NCBI GenBank assembly: GCA_028713915.1 | Contig: JAQTNK010000011.1 | Span: 1-64,000 of the forward strand | Direction of reading: 5' to 3' | Length of the DNA: 64,000 nt | Source of the DNA: Rhodocyclaceae bacterium | Lineage (GTDB): Bacteria; Pseudomonadota; Gammaproteobacteria; Burkholderiales; Rhodocyclaceae | Part shown: piece by piece, positions 35,501-44,611 of the stretch | Numbering within the stretch: position 1 is the first letter of the stretch | Layout: every line of letters begins with the position of its first letter | Translations under genes and position numbers: made by a program | Notes under the pieces: model-generated | Database searches by the model: none | The model's input: only the letters and a program-made list of their open reading frames with translations | What the model was told of the DNA's origin: nothing

Positions 35501-36841
35501 ATGAATCTCGGCGGTTTCTTCAGGCGTCTCCTCGGCGGACAGTCCGCGCCGAAATCTGCTCCCGCGGCTGGCGTTCGGCCGGCGGCTTCGAGCCCGCCGG
35601 CGGCGGCGGACGCGCCGCGGACGACCGCCGCCATGCTGCAGCGCGAAGAAATGCTCGATGCGCGCGGCCGCCTTTCCGGCTATCGCTTCAGCTGCAAAGT
35701 CATCGATGCGCGCGCCCCGCTTGCCCCCGGTGCCTATCTGGCGGCGCTGCGCGCGGCCAACGTGCGGGCTTTCGCCGAGCGGCGCCTGGCGGTGATCGCC
35801 GTGCACCTCAACGAATGGCTGAGCGAGGATTTTGCCTCGCTGACCGGACCGCATACGGTGTTCCAGGTCGATGTGGCGCCGACGCTGGCGGTCACCGCCG
35901 ACTGGCTCGCCGGCCTGCAGCGCATCCGGCAATGCGGCGCCGGGCTGGCGCTGTCGCGGCTCGAACACACGCCGGCGTTCGCCTCCGCGCTGGCGCTGGC
36001 GACGCTCGGCATCATCGATTTCTCCGCCTACACGTTCGAGAATTTCGAGCGCACGCTGAAGCAGCTGCGCGCGGCTTTTCCGGGCCTCGCGCTGGCGGCG
36101 GAAAACGTCCGCTCCTGGCCCGAGCGGCGGCTATGCGTGGCGCTCGGCGCCGAGTACGCGCTCGGCGACTTCCTGTCGTCGCCCGATCTGGAAGAACAAG
36201 GCGACAAGCTCAACGAAGGTCGGCTGGTGCTGATCGAGATGCTGAATTTGCTGCGCAAGGACGCCGATCCCAACGCCCTGGCGCAGATGGCGAAGCGCGA
36301 CCCGGGCATTGCCGTGCATCTGCTGTCGATGGCCAACTCGCCGGTCTCCGGCCTGGCCAACCCGGTCGCCGGCATCGACCAGGCCATCATGGTGCTGGGA
36401 CGCGAGATGCTCTACCGCTGGCTCGCCGTCTCGGTGTTCCGCGCCGGCAGCGGCAGCGACCGCGACGAAGCGCTGCTCGAAGTGGCGCTGGCGCGCGGTC
36501 GTTTCCTCGAACTGGTGGCGCTCGCCGTGGTGTCGAAGGAAGAAGCCGACGAACTGTTCCTGGTCGGCCTGCTGTCCTTCGCCGACGTCCTGCTCGGCGT
36601 GCCGATGGCCGAACTCGTCGCCAGGATCAATCTGCCCGCGGCGGTCGAAGACGTCCTGCTGCGCAGCGAAGGCCGCTACGGCCGCTACCTGATGCTGACG
36701 CTGATGGTCGAGAAGGGCATTGCCGACAAGGCGGCCGGCCTGGCGCTGGCGCTCGGCCTCGATCCGGAAACGCTCGACGCCTACCGCGGCGTCGCCGTCC
36801 TCTGGGCGGAAGAGGCGCTGCGCCAGGACAAGCGTCAGTAG
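35501..36841 (+). CDS. EAL-like/HDOD domain signalling protein
   Basis: A 446-aa YuxH-type protein. After an Ala/Pro-rich linker, residues about 45-230 resemble an EAL fold that has lost its catalytic residues (REEMLDARGRLSGYRFSCKV, LALSRLEHTP, LAAENVRSW, YALGDFLSSPDLEEQ). Residues about 240-440 are an HDOD domain (LNLLRKDADPNALAQMAKRDPGIAVHLLSMANSPV, IDQAIMVLGREMLYRWLAVSVF). Such proteins act as c-di-GMP or stress signalling modules without known enzymatic output. It is monocistronic and converges with cobB. Confidence 0.88.
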   Translation: MNLGGFFRRLLGGQSAPKSAPAAGVRPAASSPPAAADAPRTTAAMLQREEMLDARGRLSGYRFSCKVIDARAPLAPGAYLAALRAANVRAFAERRLAVIAVHLNEWLSEDFASLTGPHTVFQVDVAPTLAVTADWLAGLQRIRQCGAGLALSRLEHTPAFASALALATLGIIDFSAYTFENFERTLKQLRAAFPGLALAAENVRSWPERRLCVALGAEYALGDFLSSPDLEEQGDKLNEGRLVLIEMLNLLRKDADPNALAQMAKRDPGIAVHLLSMANSPVSGLANPVAGIDQAIMVLGREMLYRWLAVSVFRAGSGSDRDEALLEVALARGRFLELVALAVVSKEEADELFLVGLLSFADVLLGVPMAELVARINLPAAVEDVLLRSEGRYGRYLMLTLMVEKGIADKAAGLALALGLDPETLDAYRGVAVLWAEEALRQDKRQ

Positions 36842-36887
36842 GCCTTCGGCGCGGCGGCGCGGCCGGCGGCCGCAGGGCGATGGCGAG

Positions 36888-38171
36888 TCATGGCAGGAAG
36901 AGTTGCGCGGCGGCGGCGGGAGCGGAAGGAAAATAGAAATGCACGTAGGACGCGGTCAGGCGTGCGCGGCGATACACGGCTTCGCCGGCATGGCCGTCCG
37001 GCGTGACGGCGCGCACCAGCGGCGCGAGCGGCGTCTCGCTGCGCGAGAAATGGAACGTGTGGCCGCGCAAGCGTCCTTCCGGCAACGCCGCCTGCTGCAG
37101 GCCGAGCGCGGCGAGGCGCGGCTGCATGGCGACGCGGCCCGGCAGCAGGCCGGCCAGGCGGTGGGCGCGGCCGTCGGCGTCGGCGAGGGTTTCGAACAGC
37201 GCCATCATGCCGCCGCACTCGGCGAGCAACGGCTTGCCGGCCTCGACGTGGGCGGCCAGCGCCTGCCAGAGATCGCGCCGCTCCGCCAGCCGCGCGGCGT
37301 GGAGTTCCGGATAGCCGCCGGGCAGCCAGGCGGCGTCGCACGCCGGCAGCGGCTCGCCGGCGAGCGGCGAGAAGAACGCGAGTGCGGCGCCGAGCTGCGC
37401 CAGGCATTCGAGATTGGCGGCGTAGAGGAAAGCAAAGGCGGCGTCGCGGGCGATGGCGATGCGGCGGCCGGCGAGGAGCTGCGGCAGGGCCGGCGGCGGC
37501 GCGGCGGCGAACTCCACCGCCGCCGGCAATTCCGCCAGGGGCGTCGTCGCCAGCGCGTCGGCGATGCGGTCGAGCCGCGCCGCGAGGTCGGGCAGTTCTT
37601 CGGCCAGCAGCAGGCCGAGATGGCGTTCGGGCAGCGCCAGCGCGTCGTCGCGCACCAGGTGGCCGCACCACATGAGGTCCGCCGGCAGGCCGTCGCGCAA
37701 CATCGCGGCGTGGGCGGCGCCGCCGACGCGGTTGGCGAAGGCGCCGCGGAACGGCAGTTGCGGCCGGTAGTGGGCGAGGCCGTAGGCGACGGCGCCGAAA
37801 GTGGCGGCCATCGCCGCGGCGTCGATCACCGCCATCACCGGCAGCTTGAAACGCATGGCGATGTCGGCGGCGGCGGGCGCACCGTCGAAGAGGCCCATCA
37901 CGCCTTCGACGATGACGAGGTCGGCCGCCGGCGCGGCGCGGGCGAGGCGCTGCGCGGCGTCGGTGTCGCCGCACATCCAGAGGTCGAGGTTCTCGCACGG
38001 CGCGCCGCTGGCGACGGCGTGGATCAGCGGATCGATGAAATCGGGGCCGCACTTGAAGACGCGCACGCGCCGGCCTTGCCGCGCATGCAGCCGGGCGAGG
38101 CCGGCGACGATGCTGGTCTTGCCCTGGCCCGAAGCCGGGGCGGCGACGAGGATGGCCGGACAGGCGGCCAC
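36888..38171 (-). CDS. cobB: Cobyrinate a,c-diamide synthase
   Basis: A 427-aa amidotransferase: N-terminal ATPase with AAPASGQGKTSIVAGL and VFKCGPDFIDP, then VIVEGVMGLFDG, and a C-terminal class I glutaminase with nucleophile in LLAECGGMMAL and the His in RGHTFHFSRSE. It amidates the a and c side chains of cobyrinate (CobB/CbiA). The start is GTG at 38171, sharing a base with the upstream stop (TAGTG), so it is coupled to the BtuF-like gene. It is the last gene of the riboswitch-led btu operon. Confidence 0.93.
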   Translation of the reverse strand: MAACPAILVAAPASGQGKTSIVAGLARLHARQGRRVRVFKCGPDFIDPLIHAVASGAPCENLDLWMCGDTDAAQRLARAAPAADLVIVEGVMGLFDGAPAAADIAMRFKLPVMAVIDAAAMAATFGAVAYGLAHYRPQLPFRGAFANRVGGAAHAAMLRDGLPADLMWCGHLVRDDALALPERHLGLLLAEELPDLAARLDRIADALATTPLAELPAAVEFAAAPPPALPQLLAGRRIAIARDAAFAFLYAANLECLAQLGAALAFFSPLAGEPLPACDAAWLPGGYPELHAARLAERRDLWQALAAHVEAGKPLLAECGGMMALFETLADADGRAHRLAGLLPGRVAMQPRLAALGLQQAALPEGRLRGHTFHFSRSETPLAPLVRAVTPDGHAGEAVYRRARLTASYVHFYFPSAPAAAAQLFLP

Positions 38172-39019
38172 TAGAACGCCACGCCCGGCGTCGCCTTCAC
38201 GCCCGCGGCGAAGGCCTGGATCGCCGCGCGCAAGTCGCGCAGCCCCATCAGGAGATCCGGACCGGGATGGATGAAGTGCTCGCCGTCGAGCGGCACGATG
38301 GCGATGCCGGGGCGCACGATGGCTGCGTTGCAGGCTTCGTCGCGACGGCTCTTGAGGACGAAGATGATGTCCGGGTGCAGGGCATCGAGCCAGCGCGGCA
38401 GCTCGCCGGGCGGGCCGTCGACGCCGAAGTTGCGGATGCTGTCGTGGTCGGCGACGACGTCGAAGCCGGCGCGGCTGAAGAGTTCATACAGCGTGGTGCC
38501 GCGGCCGAAGGAATACGGCGCGCCGCTGCAGGCCGACAGCACCAGCACGCGCCGGCCCTGGCCGCCGACTTGGGCGACGGCGGCGCGCCAAGCGACGGCG
38601 TAGCGGTCGACGCGGGCGTCGATGTCGGCGAGCCCGGCGGCGCGGCCGATGTCGCGCAGCATGGCTTCGACTTCGGCCATGCCGCGAAAGCCGCCGACGC
38701 GCAGCGCGACGGCGCCCTTCGGCGCGGCGGCTTGCCAGACGTCGGCCGCGGTCCAGTCCGGCGCGATCATCAGCTCGGGTTCCAGCAGCGCGATGCTGTC
38801 GGCATCGGGGTCGATGACGCCGCCGGTCTGCGGCAGCTCGCGCGCGTCGTAGCGGCTGACGCCGACGATGCACTGGCCCAGGCCCAGCCACTCGAGCGCG
38901 TGCGTGATGTAGGGCGACTGGCTGACGATGCGCGGGCAGCCGGCGGCAGCCGCTGGCGCGGGCCGCGCCGCCAGCGCCAGCAGGCAGGCGACGAGAACGG
39001 CGTAAAGCGCGCGCGGCAT
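38171..39019 (-). CDS. Second BtuF-like periplasmic binding protein
   Basis: A 282-aa secreted protein with signal peptide ending PAAAAG (about 26). PRIVSQSPYITHALEWLGLGQCIVGVSRYD and LLEPELMIAPDWTAADVWQ fit the BtuF/FhuD family, as does RWLDALHPDIIFVLKS; overall similarity to BtuF appears low. Being in the btu operon, 2 bp after btuD, it is the likely dedicated binding protein of this BtuCD. It contains an isolated, conserved-looking cysteine pair in the first half and middle (GCPRI, LSACSGAPYSF). Confidence 0.82.
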   Translation of the reverse strand: MPRALYAVLVACLLALAARPAPAAAAGCPRIVSQSPYITHALEWLGLGQCIVGVSRYDARELPQTGGVIDPDADSIALLEPELMIAPDWTAADVWQAAAPKGAVALRVGGFRGMAEVEAMLRDIGRAAGLADIDARVDRYAVAWRAAVAQVGGQGRRVLVLSACSGAPYSFGRGTTLYELFSRAGFDVVADHDSIRNFGVDGPPGELPRWLDALHPDIIFVLKSRRDEACNAAIVRPGIAIVPLDGEHFIHPGPDLLMGLRDLRAAIQAFAAGVKATPGVAF

Positions 39020-39021
39020 GT

Positions 39022-39792
39022 TCACTCCGGTATGAAAACGGGATAGGGCGCGCCGTCGAGCCGGCGCAGCGGGTGGCCATAGAGGCGCGAAAGATTGGGC
39101 GCCGTGACGATCTGCGCCACCGGGCCGGCGCACCAGTCGCCGTCGCCGTAGAGCAGCAGCGCCTGGCGGCAGTAGCGCGCGGCGAAGCCCGGGTCGTGCA
39201 GCACGGCGACGACGCCGGCGCCGGCCGCGGCACGCCGCGCCAAGAGTTCCATCTGCGCCACCTGGTGGTTGAGGTCAAGGTGCGCGAGCGGCTCGTCGAG
39301 CAGGTACAGGCGCGGCTCCTGCGCCAGCAGCGCGGCGATGCCGAGGCGCTGGCGTTCGCCGCCGGAGAGCGTCTGCACGTCGCGCGTGGCGAAGCCGGCC
39401 AGGCCGACGTCGGCCAGCGCGTTCTCGGCGATGCGCCGGTCGGCAGCGGACTCCCAGTCCCAGCGACCGAGGTGCGGATGGCGGCCGACGAGCACGGTTT
39501 CGAGCACGGTCGAGGCGAACGGGTCGTGGCTTTGCTGCGGCAGGTAGCCGCGCACCAGCGCCAGTTCGCGCGCCTTCGTTGCGGCGACGGCGCGGCCGCC
39601 GACGGCGACGCTGCCGGCCGTCGGCGGCAGCAGGCCGGCAACGGTGGCGAGCAGCGTCGACTTGCCGGCGCCGTTCTTGCCGAGAATCGCCCAGGACTCG
39701 CCCGGCATCACGCGCCAGTCGAGGCCGCGGCAGAGCATGCGCCCGCCGATGGCGACGTCGAGGCCGCTGGCCTCGAGCAATGCCGTCGTCAT
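39022..39792 (-). CDS. btuD: Cobalamin-type ABC transporter ATP-binding protein
   Basis: A 256-aa ATPase of the BtuD/FecE family: Walker A GKNGAGKST, Q-loop YLPQQSHDPF, signature LSGGERQR, Walker B LYLLDEPLAHLD and His switch LHDPGFAAR. It overlaps btuC by 4 bp. The family also serves iron-siderophore and haem uptake; the B12 riboswitch and cobB in the same operon point to corrinoids. Confidence 0.93.
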   Translation of the reverse strand: MTTALLEASGLDVAIGGRMLCRGLDWRVMPGESWAILGKNGAGKSTLLATVAGLLPPTAGSVAVGGRAVAATKARELALVRGYLPQQSHDPFASTVLETVLVGRHPHLGRWDWESAADRRIAENALADVGLAGFATRDVQTLSGGERQRLGIAALLAQEPRLYLLDEPLAHLDLNHQVAQMELLARRAAAGAGVVAVLHDPGFAARYCRQALLLYGDGDWCAGPVAQIVTAPNLSRLYGHPLRRLDGAPYPVFIPE

Positions 39793-40787
39793 GATCGCGC
39801 GCCGGGCTGGCGGCCGAGCAAGAACAGGAACACCGGCACGCCGAGCAGCGCGGTGAGCACGCCGACCGGCAGCTGCGTCGGTGCGACCACCGTGCGCGCC
39901 AGCGTGTCGGCGAGCACCAGCAGGCTGCCGCCGGCGAGCGCCGCGGCGGGCAGCAGCAGGCGCTGGTCGTTGCCGACGGCGAGCCGCACCAGGTGCGGCA
40001 CCACCAGGCCGATGAAGCCGATGCTGCCGGCGGTGGTGACGGCCACGGCGGTGAACAGCGAGGCCAACACATAGGCGATGCGCTTCAGGCGCGGCACGAC
40101 GACGCCGAGCGATGCGGCCAGCGCTTCGCCGCGCGCCAGCAGGTTGAGCTCGCGCGCCACCGGCAGCGTGGCGATGAGCCCGAGCGCCAGCACGGCCAGC
40201 GCCGGGCGCGCATCGACGATCTGGCCGGCGTCGCCCATCAGCCAGTAGAGCATGCCGTGAAGTTGCCGCTCGGGCGCCACCGAAAGGATCAGCGCGACGA
40301 CGGCGCCGCAGCCGGCGGCGACGATGACGCCGGTGAGCAGCAGGCGCGTGCGCGTCCAGCTGCTGTCGCCGTGGGCGAGGCCGAACACCAGCAGCGTGGC
40401 GAGAAAACTGCCGGCGAAAGCGCCGAGATTCACGAAGGCGAGCGCCAGCCCGGCCAGCATCGCGGTCAACGCGCCGACGGCGGCGCCGCCGGAGATGCCG
40501 AGGATGTAGGGATCGGCGAGCGGGTTGCGCAGCAGCACCTGCATCAGCGCGCCGGCCAGCGCCAGCAGGCCGCCGCAGGCGAAGGCGCCGAGCGTGCGCG
40601 GCAGGCGCAGGTGGCGCACGACTTCGGCGCCCATGGCGCCCTGGCCGCCGTCGCCGCCGGCGAGCGCCGCGAGCACGTCCGCCAGGCTGAGGGAAAGGCT
40701 GCCCACCGCCAGGCTCAGCAGCATGCTCGCCGCCGCCAGCAAGGCGAGCGCGGCGATGACGGCAAGCGCGCGGCGGCGGTTGGGCAT
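39789..40787 (-). CDS. btuC: Cobalamin-type ABC transporter permease
   Basis: A 332-aa FecCD/BtuC-type permease with about nine to ten membrane helices. Family marks: VRHLRLPRTLGAFACGGLLALAGALMQVLLRNPLADPYILGISGGAA, LNLLARGEALAASLGV and GSIGFIGLVVPHLVRLAVGNDQR. It starts 6 bp after the btuB stop and overlaps btuD, forming the inner-membrane pore for corrinoids. Confidence 0.94.
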   Translation of the reverse strand: MPNRRRALAVIAALALLAAASMLLSLAVGSLSLSLADVLAALAGGDGGQGAMGAEVVRHLRLPRTLGAFACGGLLALAGALMQVLLRNPLADPYILGISGGAAVGALTAMLAGLALAFVNLGAFAGSFLATLLVFGLAHGDSSWTRTRLLLTGVIVAAGCGAVVALILSVAPERQLHGMLYWLMGDAGQIVDARPALAVLALGLIATLPVARELNLLARGEALAASLGVVVPRLKRIAYVLASLFTAVAVTTAGSIGFIGLVVPHLVRLAVGNDQRLLLPAAALAGGSLLVLADTLARTVVAPTQLPVGVLTALLGVPVFLFLLGRQPGARS

Positions 40788-40793
40788 GGCGGG

Positions 40794-42680
40794 TTATTTC
40801 GGCAGGTAGCGGAAGCCGACGAAGAGGTTGGCGCCCGGCGTGTTGAAGCCCTGCACCAGTTCGTAGCGTCGGTTGAACAGGTTATTGATTCGACCCACGA
40901 GGGACCAATCGCGCCCCAGCGCATGCCTGCCGTCGATATTCACCAGGCCGAAGCCGGCCATGGTTCGCGTATTGGCCGCGTCGTCGAAGCGCGGCCCCGT
41001 GGCGACCAATTGCGCGCCGGCGTCCCAATTGCCGCCATCGTAGCGCAGCTCGGCCGTGCCGTGCTGCTTGGCGCGGCGCATCAGGTAGAGATTGGTATCC
41101 ATGTCCCGGGCGCTCAAGGCATCGTAGGCGATGCGCGTTTTCCAGCGGCCGAAGGCGTCGCTGTAGGCGACGGTGTCGCCCTTGAGCATGGCGCGACCGA
41201 CATTGACGGTGGTGATGAAGAAGGCCGGCGCGGCGGCGTCGCCGAAGGTGATCAGGTCGCTGACGCGGTTCTCGAAGTGGGTCAGGCTGACGCGTCGATC
41301 GCCCTCTTCGTAGACGATGCCCGCCTCGCGGTTGCGGGCGCGTTCGGGTCGCAGGTTGGGATTGCCGACGTAGAACGTCGAGAAATCGACGGGCCAATAG
41401 AGGTCGTCGAAGGTCGGGGCGCGATAGGCCGTGCCGGTTGCCAGCGATGCACGCCAGGCGGACGTGAGCTGGTAGCCGTAGGCGAACGATCCGGAACTAT
41501 GGGCGCCGAATTGGGAGATGTCGTCGCGGCGGGCGCCGACCTGCAGCGAGTGCTTGCCGAACCAGGCCTGGTAGCCGGCCAGGAAGGAGTTGGTGGTGCG
41601 TTCGCCGACGGTGAAGGCGACGGCATTCGAGTCGACTCTTTCGGCGCGCCGCTCGGTCGCCAGCATGATCTTGCCGGCATCGGTGACGATGTCGTTCTGC
41701 CAGGAGAACTGGTCCTGGACGGTGCGGAAGCTTTGCCCGCCGACCGTGCCGGCGAGCGGATCGAGGCTGTAGCTGGTCATGCTGTCTTCGCTGCGGCCGA
41801 TCCGCAACTGGCTGGTCCAATGCGGCAGGAAGCGATCGCGCGCATGGACCGAATAAGAACTGAGGGTCTGCGTCTGATGGTTGTCGAAAGCGTTGGTGCA
41901 GACCGTGAACGTCGGATCGCAGTTGGCGGCATCGTAATGGGTCTTGCCGTCGCTGTAGAAGACGTCGGCGCCGATCTCGTGATCGCTGGCGATGCGTTGC
42001 GCGACGCGCGCACTGAAATTGCGGTTGTCATAGCCGTCGCGGTCGGGATTGAAGCCGTACGCGCCGGGCTTGGTGGCCGAGAAGCCGCCGCTATGGAGGT
42101 AGCCGGCGTCGAGGTTGAAATTCGTGTCGCCGACGGCGCCGCCGTAATTGACGCTGCCGCTGTCGGTGCGATAGCTGCCGACGCCGAAGTCCGCGGCGAC
42201 GCGCGGCGCGCCGGTGCTCTTGCGGGTGAAGATCTGGATGACGCCGCCGATGGCGTCGGCCCCATAAAGCGCGCTGGCCGGGCCGCGCAGGATTTCGATG
42301 CGCTCGACCTGGTTCAGCGGCAAGTGCTCGAAGGCGGTGGTGCCGACCGTGGCCGACGACAGGCGCTGGCCGTCGAGGAGGACCACCGTATGTTGCGGAC
42401 TGCTGCCGCGGATGCTGACGGACGCCACCGCGCCGGGTCCGCCGTTGGTCCAGATCTGGACGCCGGGCTGGGCCTGCAGCACCTCGGCCAGCGTGGACTG
42501 GCCGGACCGTTCGATATCGTCGCGCGTGATGACACTGACGTCGCTGAGAATTTCGCTGGCGCGCGTCGGGGTGCGCGTCGCCGTGACGACGACGGCGGCA
42601 TCGTCGGCGGCCTGTGCGGTGGCGATGAAGGCATTGGCAAGAGCGACCGCGAGCGCGGTGCGGAAAAGAGGGCAAGGCAT
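40794..42680 (-). CDS. btuB: TonB-dependent outer-membrane cobalamin receptor
   Basis: A 628-aa TonB-dependent receptor: signal peptide to about AQAAD (25), TonB box-like VVVTATRTP, a plug domain with IERSGQSTLAEVLQAQPGVQI, VSIRGSSPQHTVVLLDGQRL and RIEILRGPASALYGADAIGGVIQIFT, followed by a 22-strand-type barrel ending FVGFRYLPK. The cobalamin riboswitch about 140 bp upstream identifies the ligand class. ATG at 42680 is chosen over an upstream TTG. The extracellular segment with NCDPTFTVCT has a likely disulphide. Confidence 0.93.
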   Translation of the reverse strand: MPCPLFRTALAVALANAFIATAQAADDAAVVVTATRTPTRASEILSDVSVITRDDIERSGQSTLAEVLQAQPGVQIWTNGGPGAVASVSIRGSSPQHTVVLLDGQRLSSATVGTTAFEHLPLNQVERIEILRGPASALYGADAIGGVIQIFTRKSTGAPRVAADFGVGSYRTDSGSVNYGGAVGDTNFNLDAGYLHSGGFSATKPGAYGFNPDRDGYDNRNFSARVAQRIASDHEIGADVFYSDGKTHYDAANCDPTFTVCTNAFDNHQTQTLSSYSVHARDRFLPHWTSQLRIGRSEDSMTSYSLDPLAGTVGGQSFRTVQDQFSWQNDIVTDAGKIMLATERRAERVDSNAVAFTVGERTTNSFLAGYQAWFGKHSLQVGARRDDISQFGAHSSGSFAYGYQLTSAWRASLATGTAYRAPTFDDLYWPVDFSTFYVGNPNLRPERARNREAGIVYEEGDRRVSLTHFENRVSDLITFGDAAAPAFFITTVNVGRAMLKGDTVAYSDAFGRWKTRIAYDALSARDMDTNLYLMRRAKQHGTAELRYDGGNWDAGAQLVATGPRFDDAANTRTMAGFGLVNIDGRHALGRDWSLVGRINNLFNRRYELVQGFNTPGANLFVGFRYLPK

Positions 42681-42816
42681 GATGGACAAGACTCCCGTGG
42701 CGGCGAACGTCCCCGTACGCCGGTATTGCGGAACGGCTGCGGGCGGGGAGGAACGCGAAGGCGGCGCAAGGCCGCCGGCGCATCGCCACCCCGCGACACA
42801 TCCACTGTTTTGTCCA

Positions 42817-42992
42817 CGGCCGGTCTCCGGGCTCGCAAGTCTTGAACCGCCGCCTTCCCGGGATTATCCCAGTGGCATAATGGCGATTCCACACTCGCTT
42901 ACCGTTGCGGGGGCAGCGCCGGAATTGCGCGAAGTTCGCGCGCACCGGCTTCCCGTTTCACCCTTGCGCCTGAGAGGCGGATTAGGCACCGT
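42817..42992 (-). promoter_or_regulatory. Cobalamin (AdoCbl-class) riboswitch upstream of btuB
   Basis: Reading the minus strand, the leader has the hallmark order of a B12 riboswitch: GGTGCC, GGGAAGCCGGTG, the conserved core GCTGCCCCCGCAACGGTAAG (about 42900-42918), a B12-box GCCACTG (about 42870-42876), GGGAAGG and GAGCCCGGAGACCGGCC at the end. The rest of the 447-bp gap 42681-43127 holds the expression platform (42681-42816) and, at 42993-43127, the promoters of btuB and of the divergent cell-division gene. It should repress btuB-btuC-btuD-btuF-cobB when B12 is plentiful. Confidence 0.95.
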
Positions 42993-43127
42993 GGACAGCG
43001 CGCGCAGTCTAGCACGGGCGCTTCATGCCGCTGCCGGCGGCGCCGCCGGGCTGTTGCTGCGCCACCTTCACATCGCCGCCTTATTGCTTGACCGAAAACG
43101 CTTTTTCTCGCACACTTGCGACCCATC

Positions 43128-43322
43128 ATGGATGCCGATCTCACCAAGCTCGAAGCGAAAATCGAGGCCGTCGTGGCGTTCTGCCAAAGCATGCGCGAGG
43201 AAAATCGCGAGCTGCGCAGTCGCGTCACCGAGCTCGAAGGCGAGAAGCAGGTGCTCGCGGCCAAGATCGACACGACGCTCGAGCGCCTCGAAGCGCTGAT
43301 GGATCGGTTGCCCAATCAATGA
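43128..43322 (+). CDS. Short coiled-coil protein (TIGR02449/ZapB-like)
   Basis: A 64-aa protein that is almost all coiled coil (heptads from about residue 4 to 60: LTKLEAKIEAVVAFCQSMREEN, LRSRVTELEGEKQVL). Such small proteins regularly precede zapA and 6S RNA in betaproteobacteria and resemble ZapB. It shares an ATGA overlap with zapA at 43319, supporting co-expression and a Z-ring role. Start: ATG at 43128; the upstream in-frame TTG is less likely. Confidence 0.85.
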   Translation: MDADLTKLEAKIEAVVAFCQSMREENRELRSRVTELEGEKQVLAAKIDTTLERLEALMDRLPNQ

Positions 43323-43627
43323 GCACGCCCACGCTCGACGTCACGCTGCAGGGACGTCCCTACAGCATCGCCTGCGCCGCCGAGGAGCGCGAGGGGCTGC
43401 TCGAAGCCGTGGCGCTGCTCGACGCCAAGATGGCGGACATCGCGAAGAAGACGAAGAGCAGTGGCGAACGCCTGGCCGTGATGGCCGCGCTGAATCTTGC
43501 GCACGAATTGACTTCGCTCAAGAAATCGCCGGCCGCGCCTCTTGATACCGCCGACGTGAAGCGTAGAATCCAGGCCATGGAGGCGCGCTTGGAAGCCGCT
43601 CTGGCGCAACAGGAAGACCTGTTCTAG
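43319..43627 (+). CDS. zapA: Cell division protein ZapA
   Basis: A 102-aa ZapA: N-terminal beta strands with LDVTLQGRPYSIAC, then EEREGLLEAVALLDAKMADI, a long helix with RLAVMAALNLAHELTSL, and a C-terminal coiled coil. ZapA cross-links FtsZ filaments. It is followed directly by 6S RNA, as in many proteobacteria. Confidence 0.95.
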   Translation: MSTPTLDVTLQGRPYSIACAAEEREGLLEAVALLDAKMADIAKKTKSSGERLAVMAALNLAHELTSLKKSPAAPLDTADVKRRIQAMEARLEAALAQQEDLF

Positions 43628-43645
43628 AGCATCCCGGCGTCGCCC

Positions 43646-43835
43646 GAGGAATCCCCTGCGGTGTTTGTTACGGCCATATATTCCTTGAACCAATGCTAAT
43701 TGGCATCGGCTGCGGACCAAGACACTGCTGTTGTGAGCGCCCCTCGTGGGCGCACCTGATGCGGTAGGAAAGCGGCCACTCTGGACCCAGGTTCAGGATG
43801 CCGGCCGAAGCGGCACACGCGGGGGACCTGATTCG
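43646..43835 (+). ncRNA. ssrS: 6S RNA
   Basis: Located just after zapA, the usual site. A closing stem pairs TCCCCTGCGGTGT (43652-43664) with ACACGCGGGGGA (43815-43826); a second pairing, CCTTGAACC (43683-43691) with GGTTCAGG (about 43790-43797), flanks the open bulge; the top ends in the GCGCCC/GGGCGC hairpin (about 43738-43752). This open-promoter mimic binds sigma-70 RNA polymerase in stationary phase. Exact ends are approximate. Confidence 0.88.
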
Positions 43836-43865
43836 AAGCGCGGCACATACCGCGCTTTCTTTTTG
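43836..43865 (+). terminator. Rho-independent terminator after 6S RNA
   Basis: Perfect stem AAGCGCGG (43836-43843) with CCGCGCTT (43850-43857), 6-nt loop CACATA, then TCTTTTT. It lies just upstream of the methyltransferase gene, so that gene needs its own promoter or read-through. Confidence 0.9.
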
Positions 43866-43876
43866 GGCCGCAGAGC

Positions 43877-44611
43877 ATGCAGGAAGCGCCATCCATCGAT
43901 CATAGTTTTGGCCGCCATCGCGTCAGCGTGGACGAGCGCAAGGGCCGCATCCGCCGCGTCTTCGAAGCGGTCGCGCCGCGCTACGACCTCATGAACGACC
44001 TCTTGAGCTTCGGCATCCATCGGCTGTGGAAGCGCCGCCTGGCGCGCCGCTGCGCCGCGCTGCGCGGCCGCATCGTCGATCTCGCCGGCGGCACCGGCGA
44101 CGTGGCGCGCCTGCTGCTCGGCGCCGGCCGCGACGTGCTGGTCTGCGATCCGAGCCTGGCGATGATGGCGCAGGGCCGCCATCGCGGCGGCGCGAGGGAG
44201 GACATCATGTGGCTCGCCGGCGAAGCCGAGGCCTTGCCGTTTGCCGCTGCCAGCGTCGACCTGCTGACCATTTCCTTCGGCTTGCGCAACGCCACCCGGC
44301 TCGAGGCGGCGCTGGCCGAAATCCGCCGCGTGCTCAAGCCCGGCGGCCGCTTCGTCTGCCTCGAATTCTCGCGGCCCTACCGCTGGTTCGCGCCGCTGTA
44401 CGACCTCTACTCCTATCTCGTGATTCCGCGCCTGGGCGCGGCCGTGGCGCGCAATCCCGAAGCCTACGAATATCTCGTCGATTCGATTCGGCGCTTTCCC
44501 GACCAGCGCGGCTTCGGCACGCTGATGGAGAAGGCGGGATTCGACGCGGTGCGCTGGGAAAATGTTTCCTTGGGCATCGCGTGCCTGCATTTCGGCGAGG
44601 TGCCGCAATGA
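43877..44611 (+). CDS. UbiE/MenG-type quinone methyltransferase
   Basis: A 244-aa class I SAM methyltransferase: RVFEAVAPRYDLMNDLLSFGIHRLWKRR is the UbiE signature, motif I is VDLAGGTGDVARLLL, and SFGLRNATRLEAALAEIRRVLKPGGRFVCLEFSRP follows. The enzyme methylates demethylmenaquinone and/or 2-polyprenyl-benzoquinol. Its ATGA overlap with menA makes a menaquinone role more likely, and a separate ubiE could exist elsewhere. Start ATG at 43877. Confidence 0.9.
   Translation: MQEAPSIDHSFGRHRVSVDERKGRIRRVFEAVAPRYDLMNDLLSFGIHRLWKRRLARRCAALRGRIVDLAGGTGDVARLLLGAGRDVLVCDPSLAMMAQGRHRGGAREDIMWLAGEAEALPFAAASVDLLTISFGLRNATRLEAALAEIRRVLKPGGRFVCLEFSRPYRWFAPLYDLYSYLVIPRLGAAVARNPEAYEYLVDSIRRFPDQRGFGTLMEKAGFDAVRWENVSLGIACLHFGEVPQ

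Noticed and set aside
42681..42816. Small peptide gene between the riboswitch and btuB
   Set aside because: No convincing start and ribosome site; best read as the riboswitch expression platform.
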